DNA of 19,328 nucleotides. Source: Propionibacteriaceae bacterium. GTDB lineage: Bacteria; Actinomycetota; Actinomycetes; Propionibacteriales; Propionibacteriaceae. Location: the NCBI GenBank assembly GCA_031255975.1, contig JAIRRM010000049.1:1-19328 (forward strand), read 5' to 3'. Positions 9,049 to 19,328 of the stretch are shown here, piece after piece (position 1 is the first letter of the stretch; each line of letters starts with the position of its first letter). The notes under the pieces were generated by a model. The model made no database searches, was not told the DNA's origin, and was given only the letters and a program-made list of their open reading frames with translations. The position numbers were made by a program, and so were the translations under genes.

Positions 9049-9347
9049 CAGTGCCTCATCCTACGGGCGTCGTCAATGGACAGACTCGCCTTGGAGCGGA
9101 AGATGGTGATGATGATGGCCAACCCAACCACCACCTCGGCGGCGGCCACCACCATGGTGAAGAACGCCGCCACTTGGCCATCCAACTCCGAATGCACCTT
9201 TGAGAACGTCACCAACGCCAGGTTCGCCGCGTTGAGCATCAGTTCGACACACATGAACATCACCACCGCGTTACGGCGGATCAGCACCCCCGCCAAGCCG
9301 ATACAGAACAACGCGGCAGAGACGATGAGGTACGCATTGGGGCTCAT
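9048..9347 (-). CDS. nuoK: NuoK, NADH-quinone oxidoreductase subunit K
   Basis: This 99-residue protein has three membrane helices, the standard NuoK (MrpC-like) size and layout. The two buried glutamates essential in E. coli NuoK (Glu36 and Glu72) are represented by the Glu in [16 protein letters not shown] (second helix) and the Glu in [16 protein letters not shown] (third helix). It is part of the proton path between the quinone end and the antiporter-like subunits. It overlaps nuoJ as ATGA and has a strong GGGAGGTG ribosome site; its TGA shares one base with the nuoL ATG. Confidence 0.97.
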   Translation of the reverse strand: MSPNAYLIVSAALFCIGLAGVLIRRNAVVMFMCVELMLNAANLALVTFSKVHSELDGQVAAFFTMVVAAAEVVVGLAIIITIFRSKASLSIDDARRMRH

Positions 9348-10219
9348 CGCGCACCTCCCTCAGCATCATCCGGCGCGGGCTCGACCGACACGGTTGTGGC
9401 CGCGGGATCGCCAGCCGACGACGCCTGGGCGGAAGTGGTGAGGACGGGCAGTTCTCCGGCGATCTCGGCGGCGGCCTCCGTCACCAGCGCGGGCAACGTC
9501 TCGGCGTTCAACACCGCGTCCCCACGCCCCAGCAAAGTGGGCGACACCGACCCCCCGGCAATAGAACCGTCTGGCAGCAGCGCCGGGTACGCGATGGAGT
9601 TGGCTCGGGCATACACCCCCGGCCCGGCCTCCGGCGCGGGGCTCGTCCCGGATTCCGCGTAACGCCGGATACGGGCCGCCGCCGACTCACGCTGGCGCAC
9701 CTTGGGGCTGCGCCGTTCGGTGTGGGCCAGCACCATCGCCGCCAGCGCGGCGGTGAGTACCAGCGCCGCGGCTGCCTCGAACGCGAACACGTACTTGGTA
9801 AAGATCAACACCGCCAACCCCTGCGCGTTGCCGCTGTAATGGGCGTTGTCATCTTCCAGAGTGCCGAAGCCACCGGCGATCGCATTGCCGACGGCCAACA
9901 CCAGCAGCAACAGCAGGGCGCCGATGGCGATACCGCTGGCTACCCGTTGCCCCCGGATGGTCTCGACCAGCGTCTCCTGGGTATCGATACCGATGAGCAT
10001 CATGGTGAACAGGAACAGCATCACGATTGACCCGGTGTAAACCAAAATCTGTGCCACGAACAGGAACGGGGCCTCCAGGGTGGCGTACAGGGCTCCCAAC
10101 GCCACCATCATGCCGCAGAGACAGATGGCGGAGTGAACCACCTTACGGGCCACCACGGTGCCCACCGCCATAACCAAAGCCAGCGGGGCGGCCACCCAGA
10201 ACACGAGCGTGGTGAACAT
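9344..10219 (-). CDS. nuoJ: NuoJ, NADH-quinone oxidoreductase subunit J
   Basis: This 291-residue membrane subunit has about five predicted helices in the first 165 residues. It includes the conserved third-helix motif [20 protein letters not shown] (57-76), which in complex I forms a pi-bulge in the conformational coupling path. Past residue 170 comes a hydrophilic tail of about 120 residues with [19 protein letters not shown] (200-218), a motif I associate with actinobacterial NuoJ, then an Ala/Glu-rich end. I chose the ATG at 10219 (TGATG overlap with nuoI) because the AGGGGGG ribosome site then has a 6-nt spacer. The GTG at 10222, one codon upstream, would leave only 3 nt. The stop overlaps nuoK as ATGA. 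Confidence 0.94.
   Translation of the reverse strand: MFTTLVFWVAAPLALVMAVGTVVARKVVHSAICLCGMMVALGALYATLEAPFLFVAQILVYTGSIVMLFLFTMMLIGIDTQETLVETIRGQRVASGIAIGALLLLLVLAVGNAIAGGFGTLEDDNAHYSGNAQGLAVLIFTKYVFAFEAAAALVLTAALAAMVLAHTERRSPKVRQRESAAARIRRYAESGTSPAPEAGPGVYARANSIAYPALLPDGSIAGGSVSPTLLGRGDAVLNAETLPALVTEAAAEIAGELPVLTTSAQASSAGDPAATTVSVEPAPDDAEGGAR
9352..9359 (-). promoter_or_regulatory. Ribosome binding site of nuoK
   Basis: The minus strand reads GGGAGGTG, ending 4 nt before the nuoK ATG at 9347 and lying within the final codons of nuoJ. It confirms the nuoK start. Confidence 0.7.
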
Positions 10220-10824
10220 CACTCACCCCCCTTGCCACGAGAGCGTTTCGTCCGGGATTCCCGGGCGTCAGCTGTCTCCACCGGACGGCGACCGTCCATG
10301 CTGGGGATACGTTTGTCGGGTTCGCCGGTCGGTGGCAGCCCGGCGAAGTACTCCTGCTCGTCCAGCCCCAACAGCCGCTCATGCGGCGGGGCGACCATAC
10401 CGACGCTCAACGCCGCCAACAGATCGTCCTTGTCGTAGCGGAGCGCCGCGCGGGAGGTATCTGCCAGCTTGAACTCGTTGGTCATGGTCAGGGCGCGGGT
10501 GGGACATGCTTCGATACACAGCCCGCAAAAGATACAACGGGCGTAGTTGATCTGGTAGACGCGAGCGTAGCGTTCGCCGGGCGAGTAGCGTTCGCTGTCG
10601 TCGTTCGCGGCCGCCTCAATGTAGATAGCGTCGGCGGGGCAGGCCCAGGCGCACAGCTCGCAGCCGACGCACTTCTCCAGCCCGTCCGGCCATCGGTTCA
10701 GTTGATGCCGGCCGTGGTAGCGCGGCGCGGTGACCAACTCTCTGCCGCGTTGCGGGTAGCGCTGCGTGAACGAGCGCCGGAAGATGGTGCGCAGTGTGAT
10801 CCAGAAGCCGCCGAAAGCACTCAC
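10219..10824 (-). CDS. nuoI: NuoI, NADH-quinone oxidoreductase subunit I (2x[4Fe-4S] ferredoxin)
   Basis: This 201-residue subunit carries clusters N6a and N6b, the last step before N2 in NuoB. The two CxxCxxCxxxCP motifs are [12 protein letters not shown] (Cys52, 55, 58, 62) and [12 protein letters not shown] (Cys97, 100, 103, 107). The N-terminal amphipathic stretch, [20 protein letters not shown], probably lies against the membrane. The C-terminal 80 residues are charged and end in a lysine/arginine-rich tail. The start is a GTG at 10824 that overlaps the nuoH TGA as GTGA; a GAGGGG motif lies about 10 nt upstream. The next gene starts at its stop codon. Confidence 0.97.
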   Translation of the reverse strand: MSAFGGFWITLRTIFRRSFTQRYPQRGRELVTAPRYHGRHQLNRWPDGLEKCVGCELCAWACPADAIYIEAAANDDSERYSPGERYARVYQINYARCIFCGLCIEACPTRALTMTNEFKLADTSRAALRYDKDDLLAALSVGMVAPPHERLLGLDEQEYFAGLPPTGEPDKRIPSMDGRRPVETADARESRTKRSRGKGGE

Positions 10825-12224
10825 CGAGTCTCACCCCCTCGCGTCCGACGCCGATCACTCAGCGCCATGACGGTAAGGGTGGCGGGCACGAACCCCGCCA
10901 ACTCCGGCAACTGCTCCCCTGGTTTTGGCGGCACCGGATAGCCACCCGCAAAGGCGTCGAACGGCTCTGGTTCCGGTTCCGGTTCTGGTTCCGCGCCGCC
11001 CGATTCATCCGGCGGCACCGGTATCTCGGTTGGCGAGCGCTCCGCCTGCTCTTTCATGCGATCCTGCACCATCATCACGGCAACTGACGCCAGCACCAAC
11101 GCCGTGACGATACTGGCGGTGGCGATGAGCGGCAGTGAACGTCCTAGCCGCAACCCTCGGAACACCGCCATGGCGAACAACCACACCAGGTTTGCTGGGA
11201 TCAACACTTTCCAGCCCAGTGACATGAACTGGTCGTAGCGGAACCTGGGTACCGAAGCCCGCACCCAAACGAACAGGAAGATGAGCAACTGCACCTTCAG
11301 CACAAACCACAGCAATCCCCACCAACCTTGGTCGTACGCGCCGTTGGCGATGGCGTCGAATGGCCAGGGCGCGTGGTACCCCCCCAGGAATAGAGTGGTA
11401 GCCACCGCTGACACGGTGGTCATGTTGATGTACTCGGCGAGGAAGAACAGCGCGTAACGGAACCCGGAATAATCAGTCAAATGACCGCTGACAAGCTCTG
11501 ATTCGCACTCGGCCAGATCAAATGGCAGTCGGTTGGTCTCCCCAAACATCGAAATGACGTACGTGATGAAACTGGGAAGCAGCAGCGCCGCGTACCAGCC
11601 CCGCAACGGGGTCTCACCGCCAAACAGGGCTATCGGAGCCTGCTGTGCCGCTACGACACCCCCGGCCGACATCGACCCGGCGTGGATGAACACCGCCGCC
11701 AACGAAAGCCCCATCGCCACTTGGTAGCTAATCATCTGGGCGGTGGCGCGCATCGAACCCAGCAGCGAGTAGGTGCCGTTGGACGCCCAACCGCCCAGTA
11801 CCAGCCCATAGATACCCACCGATCCCATCGCCAGTACGAACGGGAGCGACACTGGAAAATCGGTGACCTGTAGCAGCGTCTCCTCTCCGAAGATGCTCAC
11901 CGGGCCGCCCAACGGCAGCACCGACCACATGGTGAAAGCGGCCACACCCACCAGGAACGGGGCCAGGTTGAACACCAGGCGATCAGTTTTGGCGGGGCGG
12001 AAGTCCTCCTTGAAGAACAGTTTGATGCCGTCGGCCAACCCCTGCGCCAGCCCGAACGGCCCGGCCATGTTGGGACCCTTGCGATTCTGCATCCGGGCCA
12101 GCACACGGCGCTCGAACCAAATGTTGAACACCGTCCAGCCGAGCAGCAACGCGAGCAGCGCGGCGGCCTTCAGCGCGATCAACCACAGCGGATCGTCAGC
12201 CAACAGCGTGTCGTACGGGGTCAT
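10821..12224 (-). CDS. nuoH: NuoH, NADH-quinone oxidoreductase subunit H (quinone channel)
   Basis: This 467-residue membrane subunit links the peripheral arm to the pump modules and lines the quinone entry channel. Signatures are [20 protein letters not shown] (36-55), [13 protein letters not shown] (62-74) and [14 protein letters not shown]. About eight membrane helices can be picked out. The first cytosolic quinone loop is divergent: [20 protein letters not shown] (228-247) followed by HLTDYSG, where relatives usually read PEAE and HxEYSG. The C-terminal 70 residues are proline and acid rich with five Glu-Pro pairs and then [11 protein letters not shown], a tail seen in actinobacterial NuoH. 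A very strong Shine-Dalgarno (GGAGGTGAT) lies upstream. The gene overlaps nuoG by ATGA and nuoI by GTGA. Confidence 0.97.
   Translation of the reverse strand: MTPYDTLLADDPLWLIALKAAALLALLLGWTVFNIWFERRVLARMQNRKGPNMAGPFGLAQGLADGIKLFFKEDFRPAKTDRLVFNLAPFLVGVAAFTMWSVLPLGGPVSIFGEETLLQVTDFPVSLPFVLAMGSVGIYGLVLGGWASNGTYSLLGSMRATAQMISYQVAMGLSLAAVFIHAGSMSAGGVVAAQQAPIALFGGETPLRGWYAALLLPSFITYVISMFGETNRLPFDLAECESELVSGHLTDYSGFRYALFFLAEYINMTTVSAVATTLFLGGYHAPWPFDAIANGAYDQGWWGLLWFVLKVQLLIFLFVWVRASVPRFRYDQFMSLGWKVLIPANLVWLFAMAVFRGLRLGRSLPLIATASIVTALVLASVAVMMVQDRMKEQAERSPTEIPVPPDESGGAEPEPEPEPEPFDAFAGGYPVPPKPGEQLPELAGFVPATLTVMALSDRRRTRGGETR
10963..10992 (-). repeat. Hexanucleotide tandem repeat encoding (Glu-Pro)5 in NuoH
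   Basis: Five consecutive 6-bp units of the type GGTTCC (plus strand; variants GGCTCT and GGTTCT) encode five Glu-Pro pairs in the cytosolic tail of NuoH. The unit length is a multiple of three, so gain or loss of copies would keep the frame. Confidence 0.85.
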
Positions 12225-14643
12225 GCTCCATCACCTCCCCGCAGCGAACCCGCCAGTGAGATTCCCCGCTTCGTCAGGATCACCCGCTCGCCGGGTAAGG
12301 CGTTCAACCTGCCGTGGGTGGCGGTATCCGACAGGGTTGGCACCCACACCACGCCGTCCACCATACCCGGGGTCACCTGTACCGGACCACGCCACCAGGT
12401 GCCACCCGCGCCGATCTGTGCGATGGCCCCGTCGTTGAGACCGGTGGCGGCCGCCGTCGCCTGACTCATCCGGGCCACCGCCGCGGGGGCGGCGTCCCGC
12501 AGCGCCGTCGCGCCATCCAGTATGGCGGCATCGTCCACCAACTGCCGCCAACTGGCCAAGATGGCGTTGCCGGGTACCGATGGTGGCGGGTCGGCGGCGG
12601 TGATCGCGGGCAGCATCTGCTGATTTGGGAACCAGCGGCTGAGGGCATCGTACGAAGCCAACGCCGCAGCGGTGGTGTGGAAGCCCAGGTTGGAACCCAG
12701 GGCCTGGGAGATGGCCGCCAGCACCCGCACATCTGGCGGCGTAGCCTGGTCGCTGAGCGCGGCGTTCACCGGACGGCGGGAGTGCGTCCAGTCGATAAAG
12801 GTACCGTCCTGTTCGTCCGAGGCCGCCACCGGGAAAACCACGTCGGCGTACTGCACGACCTCGGATCGGCGCACCTCCAGGCTGACGACGAATGTCCGCT
12901 CCAGCGCCTCCCGCATCAATCCGGCATCGGGCAGGTCGCGTAGATCCAACGCCCCGGTGACGATAGCCCGCACTTCACCGGCGTTGGCGGCCACAGCGAT
13001 ACCGGCAAGATCGTAGCCCACACTGGTGGGCAGTTTTGCCACATGCCACTCTGCCATCAGATCGGCACGCGCCCCGGCGTCGGTGACGGCGCGCCCTCCC
13101 GGCAGCAGCGTAGGCAGACACCCAGCGACTATCGCGGCCAATTCGCCGGGGCGCCGGGGAATCCAGGCCAATTTGGCACCGGACGCGGTGGTGACGTCAA
13201 CGGCGCGTTTCAGGGCACCGGCAGCGGTGGCGGCACGCTCGCCGACCAGCAGCACCGTGTCCCGATCAATGGTATGGCCAAGCGCTGTCAGGGACTGCGC
13301 CTCCTCACCGGGCGCACAGGCGATCAGTTTCGCCCCCAGTTTGCGGCTGCCAGCGCTGAGATACGGTGCGACGGCGAGCACCTGTAGCCCGGAGCGACGC
13401 ACCGCGCGGCGCAACCGGAGGAACACCATCGGTGATTCCTCCTCCGGCTCGAAGCACACCAACACCACCCGCTTGGCCCGTTCCAACGCAGCGTAATCGA
13501 CCAACTGAGCCGGAGTGCGACCGGCCTGCTCGCGTGCCAGGAACTTGGTCTCCTCATCGGAGAACGCCCGTCCGCGGTAGTCGATGTTGTTGGTCAGCAG
13601 CACGGTGTGCGCGAAACGCGCGTAAGCGTAGGCGTTCTCCAAGGTGAGGCGTCCGCCAGGCAGCACCGCCACCTGCGACCCGGTCAGTCCGCGCAACCCT
13701 TTCGCGGCGGCGTCCAACGCCTCCGGCCAACTGACCTCCACCAGTTGCCCGTCCACTCGCAGCAGCGGAGTCCGGAGCCGGTCGGCGGCCTGGGTGGAGC
13801 GGAAACCGTAACGGCCTCGATCACACAACCATTCGTCGTTGTGACTGGGGTCGTCACCTGCCAGACGCCGTACCACTCGTCCGTTCTTCACGTCTACCCG
13901 AAGTTGGCAACCAGCGGCGCACCCGTCACAGGTGGACTGGGTGCTGATCAACTCAAACGGACGGGCTTGGAAACGGTAATCACTGCTGGTGAGCGCCCCC
14001 ACCGGGCATAGCTGCACCGCGTTGCCCGCGAAATAGCCGCCGCTGCCGGCGTCGGGGCAGATTGCCAAATGGGTTTCGGCACCGCGCCCCAGCATCACAA
14101 ATAGAGGATCACCGGAGATCTCGGCACTGAACCGGGTGCAGCGCTGGCATCCGATACAGCGTTCCTGATCGAGCATGACGGTGGGCGTGACAGGCACCGG
14201 CTTCGGCCAGGTGCGCTTCACGCCGTCGAATCGACTCACCTGCCGCGGTGACAGCATGGCCTGGTTCTGCAGCGGGCATTCCCCCGCTTTGTCGCACTCC
14301 GGGCAGTCGAGTGGATGGTTCACCAGCAGCAGTTCCATCACCCCGGCTTGCGTGTCAGCCGCCAGCTCAGACGTGGCCTGCGTGGCCACCTTCATGCCTT
14401 CGGCCACCTCCAAGGTGCAAGAGGTTTGCAGTTTCAGCGGGCGACCATTTCCAGCGTCCGGCACCTCCACCATGCACTGCCGACACGCCCCCAGCGGTTT
14501 CAGCAACGGGTGATCGCAGAAACGCGGAATGAAAACCCCGGCCTGTTCCGCAGCCCGGAGCACGGTGGTGCCCTGCGCTACGCTCACCTGGATTCCGTCG
14601 ATGGTTAGGGTGATCTGCTTTGGCGAGGCGGTGGGGTCAACGC

Positions 14644-14647
<4 letters not shown>
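12221..14647 (-). CDS. nuoG: NuoG, NADH-quinone oxidoreductase subunit G (75 kDa, multi-cluster)
   Basis: This 808-residue subunit is the main wire of the peripheral arm. In order I see the [2Fe-2S] N1b ferredoxin domain (Cys44, Cys55, Cys58, Cys77) and N5 with its histidine ligand (His111, Cys115, Cys118, Cys124). N4 follows (Cys164, Cys167, Cys170, Cys214), then N7 (Cys240, Cys243, Cys247, Cys275). N7 is off the electron path and is missing in many species, so its retention is notable but common in actinobacteria and E. coli. Residues from about 290 on form the degenerate molybdopterin-oxidoreductase-like domain, with RRSEVVQYADVVFPVAASDE as its best-conserved stretch. The length agrees with mycobacterial NuoG (about 800). 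It overlaps nuoF and nuoH by ATGA on both sides. Confidence 0.97.
12230..12238 (-). promoter_or_regulatory. Strong ribosome binding site of nuoH
   Basis: On the minus strand this reads GGAGGTGAT, an exact complement to the 3' tail of 16S rRNA. It ends about 5 nt before the nuoH ATG at 12224, and the GGAGG core lies 9 nt from it. It is located inside the last codons of nuoG. It fixes the nuoH start and is one of the strongest sites in the cluster. Confidence 0.8.
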
Positions 14648-15992
<1,345 letters not shown>

Positions 15993-15993
<1 letters not shown>

Positions 15994-16691
15994 CAGGCAT
16001 CACCTGCCGACCGCTCGGTGACGCCGGGGATGGGGACGCCGAGGGGAGCCACCCAACGGTTGATGGCGGCGATGCGCGTCCCGCGCACGCTGGCCTCACC
16101 GGCACCGGGGCCCTCGTCCGCTTTGCCATCCGGGAATCCGGCCAACACCCGTTCGGAAGCCCGGAATCCGGCCAGAATCGGCCCACGGGTGGCCCGAACC
16201 GGCTGGTTGGCGCTCAGATAGTCGATGATCGCGGCGGCCCGCTCCGGGGTCATGTTGTCCATGAACTCCCAATCCACGGTCATCACCGGTGCGAAATCGC
16301 AGGCCGCGTTGCACTGGATACCCTCCAGTGAGAACTTGCCGTCTGGGGTGGTCTCGCCGTCCTCCAGCCCCAACTTCTCACGTACCTCATCCCAGATGAG
16401 ATCACCGCCCAACACCGCGCAGAGCGCGGTACGGCAGATGCCGATGTGATGCTGACCCGCAGGACGCCGCTTGAACATGGTGTAGAACGTAGCGACACCG
16501 AGCACCTCATTCGCCGAAATACCCAACAGGTCGGCGCACAGTTGCACCCCGGTGTCGCTCACACAGCCGTCCACTGACTGCACCAGGTGCAACATCGGGA
16601 TGAGCGCGGAGCGCGCCTGCGGGTAGCGTCCCATCAACTCCCGCAGTTCCACCACGGTCGCCTCGGTGATCCGACTAGGTTCGTCCGTCAT
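15993..16691 (-). CDS. nuoE: NuoE, NADH-quinone oxidoreductase subunit E (24 kDa, [2Fe-2S] N1a)
   Basis: This 232-residue thioredoxin-fold subunit sits next to NuoF and binds the off-path [2Fe-2S] cluster N1a. The four ligands are Cys86 and Cys91 (CRTALC) and Cys127 and Cys131 (CNAAC), with the same 5-36-4 spacing as E. coli NuoE. The helical N-terminal part contains the conserved GVATFYTMF motif. Beyond the ferredoxin domain (ending about residue 160) is a 70-residue tail with RVLAGFPDGKADEGPGAG; I recognise this as typical of actinobacterial NuoE, although E. coli lacks it. Inside the tail LAGF occurs twice ten residues apart, from a 12-base direct repeat. The start overlaps nuoD as ATGA and the stop shares one base with the nuoF ATG (TGATG). 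Confidence 0.97.
16133..16174 (-). repeat. 12-bp direct repeat, 30 bp apart, in the NuoE tail
   Basis: GGAATCCGGCCA (plus strand) occurs at 16133-16144 and 16163-16174, exactly ten codons apart and in the same frame. It gives the two LAGF copies in the NuoE C-terminal tail. It could be a small internal duplication, or simply reuse of preferred codons for a repeated peptide. Confidence 0.5.
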
Positions 16692-18085
16692 CGATCTACA
16701 CCCCCCATCACCGGATCAAGCGATGAGATCGCCATCACGATGTCGGAAAGCATTCCACCCTCGGTGATGATCGGCAACGCCTGCACATGGTTGAAGCCTG
16801 GGTCGCGCAGGTGTACCCGATATGGCCGGGTGCCGCCGTCGGAGACCACATGACATCCCAGTTCCCCACCGGGTGCCTCAACGGCCTGATACACCTGCCC
16901 CGCAGGCACATGGAACCCCTGGGTGGCCTTCTTGACATGGTGGATCAACGTCTCCATGGACGACCACAGTTCACGCACTTTGTCGAAACTCTGCCCTTGG
17001 CCATCGCCCCCCAACGCCAGGTCGGAGAACGCCCCCACTTCGGCGTGGTCGATGGAGTGCCGTTCCCCGGCGCTCTCCTCCAGTCGGGTAACACACTGCT
17101 CCAAGATGCGCACACTCTCCCGCATCTCGTCCAACCGGATGATCCAACGCCCGTAGGCGTCGCACGAGTCGGCGGTGCAGACGTTGAACTCGAAGTTTTC
17201 ATAGCCGCAGTAGGGCTGTGTCTTACGCAGATCCCACGGATAGCCGGTGGAACGCAGCGTGGGGCCGCTGACGCCAAGCGCCATGCAGCCGGTGAGATCA
17301 AGGTACGCCACCCCACGGGTGCGCTGCCGGAAGATGGGGTTGTCGAGGGTGAATCCCGCCAACTCCGGCAGGTTGCGGCGTAGCTGTTTGGTGAGTTCGC
17401 GCAGCCGGTCGAGACCATCCACCGGGAGATCGATGGCCACTCCACCGGGGCGAATATAGGCGTTGTTCATCCGTAGCCCGGATACCGCCTCCATGAACTC
17501 CAGGCAGCGTTCCCGCTCGCGCAGGCATACCTCCATCACGCTGCTGGCACCGATCTCCATACCGCCAGAGCCCACCGCCAGCAGATGCGACGCGATACGG
17601 TTGACCTCCATCATCATCACCCGCAGCACGTTGGCACGCTCGGGGATGGCGTCGGTGATACCGAGTAGTTTGTCAACCGCCAACGAGTACACCGCTTCGT
17701 TGAAGATGCCCGCCACGTATTGCGCGCGGGTGGCGATCACCGGGCCCTGCGCCCAAGAGCGATACTCGAACGTCTTTTCGATGCCGGTGTGCAGGTAGCC
17801 GATGGACGGACGCAGGCTCAGCACCGTCTCGCCATCAAGTTCCAGCACCAGCCGCAACAACCCATGGGTGGACGGGTGCACCGGCCCCATATTCACCACG
17901 ATGACGTGATCGGCGGCGGCGCGCTGCTCCGTCACCACTTCGTCCCAATCGCCACCCTCAATGAGGTACTGCGGGACGTGTATGTCGCTGGCATCCCCCG
18001 GATCGTCAAAGATGATCCCCGGATCGACCGTCGCGGTGTCATCGCGGTGGTCGTCAGACTGATCGTGCTGTCGCGTGGAACTCAT
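16688..18085 (-). CDS. nuoD: NuoD, NADH-quinone oxidoreductase subunit D (49 kDa, quinone site)
   Basis: This 465-residue subunit is related to the large subunit of NiFe hydrogenases and forms, with NuoB, the pocket where quinone is reduced. Family markers are VNMGPVHPSTHGLLRLVLEL (64-83), IGYLHTGIEKTFEYR (95-109), the AYIRPGG segment, YLDLTGCMALGVSGP, SDGGTRPYRVH and the C-terminal SLDPVMGGVDR. The catalytic histidine (His74) and tyrosine (Tyr123) of the quinone site are present. Two neighbouring stretches are unusual: residues 121-122 are Ala-Gln where the family has Met-Asp, and 180-183 read ASSV where most have AMTP. The acidic N-terminal 55 residues are poorly conserved. The gene overlaps nuoC by ATGA and has a GGAGGAA ribosome site. 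It also overlaps nuoE by ATGA. Confidence 0.97.
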   Translation of the reverse strand: MSSTRQHDQSDDHRDDTATVDPGIIFDDPGDASDIHVPQYLIEGGDWDEVVTEQRAAADHVIVVNMGPVHPSTHGLLRLVLELDGETVLSLRPSIGYLHTGIEKTFEYRSWAQGPVIATRAQYVAGIFNEAVYSLAVDKLLGITDAIPERANVLRVMMMEVNRIASHLLAVGSGGMEIGASSVMEVCLRERERCLEFMEAVSGLRMNNAYIRPGGVAIDLPVDGLDRLRELTKQLRRNLPELAGFTLDNPIFRQRTRGVAYLDLTGCMALGVSGPTLRSTGYPWDLRKTQPYCGYENFEFNVCTADSCDAYGRWIIRLDEMRESVRILEQCVTRLEESAGERHSIDHAEVGAFSDLALGGDGQGQSFDKVRELWSSMETLIHHVKKATQGFHVPAGQVYQAVEAPGGELGCHVVSDGGTRPYRVHLRDPGFNHVQALPIITEGGMLSDIVMAISSLDPVMGGVDR

Positions 18086-18825
18086 AGCCGGTAGTTCCTC
18101 CGCTGGTCAGGAGGCGGCACCGTGGCCCCGTCGAACTGTACCGGCACTCCACCAAGCGGGTAGTCCTTACGCAGCGGGTGGCCGATCCAATCATCTGGCA
18201 GCAGAATCCGAGCCAGCCCGGGGTGGCCGTCAAACACGATGCCGAACATGTCGTAGGTTTCACGTTCATGGAAGTTCGCCATCGGATATACGGCGGTGAC
18301 ACTGGGCACATGCGGGTCAATATCCGGCACCGCCACCTCGACACGCAACCGCCGGTTGTGGGTGATGGAGAGCAGTTCATACACCACATGCAACTCCGAA
18401 CCCGGTTGCTCCGGGTAGTGAACCCCGGACACCGAGCAACACACCTCGAAGCGTAGATGGGGATCGTCGCGCAGTGTCCGCATCAAATCACCGAGGCGCT
18501 CGGTGGAGGTGAACAACGTCAGTTCGCCGTAGTAGACGAACACCCGCGACACCGCCGCGCCCACCTCACTGTTGATCTCGGCGAGCGCCTCATCGAACCA
18601 AGAGCCGTACGGTGGCCGCGACTGCTGCGGCAGCGCGATGGTGCGTTTCAGGCCCCCGAAGCCCGATACGTCGCCAGTACCGCTACCTGACCCCCAGACG
18701 CCGTCGGCCTCGCCCAGATACGTCACCTGCATGGTGTCAGCGGCCTGCGCAGCGCTCACCGCCGCCTCGCTCACGCGGGAACGTCGCGCGCGGGACTGGG
18801 GGCGCTCGGGGAACTGTGTGCTCAC
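18082..18825 (-). CDS. nuoC: NuoC, NADH-quinone oxidoreductase subunit C (30 kDa type)
   Basis: This 247-residue peripheral-arm subunit supports NuoD and NuoB; it carries no cofactor. The family signature lies at residues 187-223: [19 protein letters not shown], then RILLPDDW and [12 protein letters not shown]. An actinobacterial-type segment [11 protein letters not shown] (49-59) precedes it, and the first 45 residues are low-complexity and probably disordered. The start is a GTG at 18825, overlapping the nuoB TGA as GTGA and preceded by an AAGGAGG Shine-Dalgarno. The open frame continues upstream to an ATG at 19023, but that would lie inside nuoB and add 66 residues with no family similarity. 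NuoC is separate here, not fused to NuoD as in E. coli. Confidence 0.96.
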   Translation of the reverse strand: MSTQFPERPQSRARRSRVSEAAVSAAQAADTMQVTYLGEADGVWGSGSGTGDVSGFGGLKRTIALPQQSRPPYGSWFDEALAEINSEVGAAVSRVFVYYGELTLFTSTERLGDLMRTLRDDPHLRFEVCCSVSGVHYPEQPGSELHVVYELLSITHNRRLRVEVAVPDIDPHVPSVTAVYPMANFHERETYDMFGIVFDGHPGLARILLPDDWIGHPLRKDYPLGGVPVQFDGATVPPPDQRRNYRL

Positions 18826-19298
18826 CTGATCGCCTCCTTCCCGGTGGTGCCCTCGGAGATCATCTGGCGCAGCTTGAACATGGCGTCTACCAATTGATCC
18901 GGACGTGGCGGGCAACCCGGTACGTAAATATCCACAGGCACCACATGGTCGCAACCCTGCACCAACGCGTAGTTGTTGAAAAGACCTCCCGAACTGGCGC
19001 AGGCTCCCAGCGAGATCACCCACTTCGGCTCTGGCATCTGGTCGTACAACCGCCTCACTATGGGGGCCATCTTCTGACTCAACCGTCCGGATACGATCAT
19101 CAGATCAGCCTGCCTGGGGCTGGCGCGGAACACCTCCTGCCCCCAACGGGCAGCATCGACACGCGGGCCGCCATAGCTAATCATCTCAATGGAACAACAG
19201 GCCAAGCCCATGGTGAGCGGCCAGATGCTGGTTTTACGCAACCAGCCAGCCAGATGCTCCAGAGTCGTCAACCAGACGCCGGGGGTTTGTGAATCCAT
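18822..19298 (-). CDS. nuoB: NuoB, NADH-quinone oxidoreductase subunit B (cluster N2 carrier)
   Basis: This 158-residue protein holds the terminal [4Fe-4S] cluster N2, which passes electrons to quinone at the junction of the peripheral and membrane arms. The N2 ligands are visible as tandem Cys34-Cys35, then Cys100 in GACASSGG and Cys129 in PGCPPRP. The spacings (65 and 29 residues) match E. coli NuoB. The segment [20 protein letters not shown] is also diagnostic. I chose the ATG at 19298 because a GAGGGGG Shine-Dalgarno sits 3-4 nt upstream; an in-frame TTG at 19316 would overlap nuoA and has no better site. The C-terminus is short: mycobacterial NuoB has about 25 more residues. The stop codon overlaps the nuoC GTG by 4 nt. 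Confidence 0.97.
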   Translation of the reverse strand: MDSQTPGVWLTTLEHLAGWLRKTSIWPLTMGLACCSIEMISYGGPRVDAARWGQEVFRASPRQADLMIVSGRLSQKMAPIVRRLYDQMPEPKWVISLGACASSGGLFNNYALVQGCDHVVPVDIYVPGCPPRPDQLVDAMFKLRQMISEGTTGKEAIR

Positions 19299-19306
19299 AT
19301 GCCCCC

Positions 19307-19328
19307 TCAGCTCCAATCCAGGCCGCCG
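19307..19328 (-). CDS. nuoA: NuoA, NADH-quinone oxidoreductase subunit A (last six codons only)
   Basis: Only the 3' end lies in the window. Reading the minus strand in frame to the TGA at 19309-19307 gives Gly-Gly-Leu-Asp-Trp-Ser-stop. As I recall them, actinobacterial NuoA proteins end in a similar short tail (arginines followed by G-G-L-x-W), and nuoA is the normal gene upstream of nuoB. NuoA is a small three-helix membrane subunit that helps form the quinone chamber roof. The stop codon is followed by an 8-nt gap, and the G-rich stretch just after it serves as the ribosome binding site of nuoB. The call rests on six codons plus position, so it is likely but not proven. Confidence 0.72.

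Noticed and set aside
18826..19023. Longer NuoC start at the ATG at 19023
   Set aside because: The extra 66 codons lie entirely within nuoB and show no NuoC-like sequence; the GTG at 18825 has a good ribosome site and an operon-style overlap.

Overview
The window looks like chromosomal DNA from a moderately high-GC actinobacterium, with every credible gene on the minus strand. Three things support this: strong G/C preference at third codon positions, the actinobacterial subunit shapes (long hydrophilic tails on NuoE, NuoJ and NuoH, and the NuoJ tail motif [19 protein letters not shown]), and a long-chain polyprenyl diphosphate synthase coupled directly behind nuoN. I cannot name the genus.

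Read in the direction of transcription (right to left), the window holds the last codons of nuoA (19307-19328), then nuoB to nuoN without a break (19298 to 3918). Next come a trans-polyprenyl diphosphate synthase (3921-2932), a 96-nt spacer (2836-2931), pntA (2835-1288), and pntB (1288-1), which runs off the left edge. Most junctions overlap by 1-4 nt as ATGA, GTGA or TGATG. The only gaps inside the nuo run are 8 nt (nuoA/B), 6-9 nt (nuoL/M) and 1 nt (nuoM/N). There are no tRNAs, rRNAs, insertion sequences, CRISPR arrays or plus-strand genes that I can support.

Functionally this is an energy and redox block. NuoE, F and G oxidise NADH and carry electrons through iron-sulfur clusters to NuoI, NuoB and the quinone site at NuoD/NuoH. 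NuoA, H, J, K, L, M and N form the membrane proton-pumping arm. The polyprenyl synthase probably makes the isoprenoid tail of menaquinone, the likely electron acceptor. PntAB is the proton-translocating NAD(P)+ transhydrogenase, which would use the proton gradient to turn NADH into NADPH.

All iron-sulfur cluster ligands that I can check are present, so the complex should be functional. The oddest feature is NuoM, which lacks the TM8 lysine (Gly instead) and the D-x-x-R motif before TM10, while the same sites in NuoL and NuoN are largely intact. NuoD and NuoH also carry unusual residues in quinone-facing segments. I found no evidence of an undescribed multi-gene system here; this is mostly a well-known operon with some unusual details.
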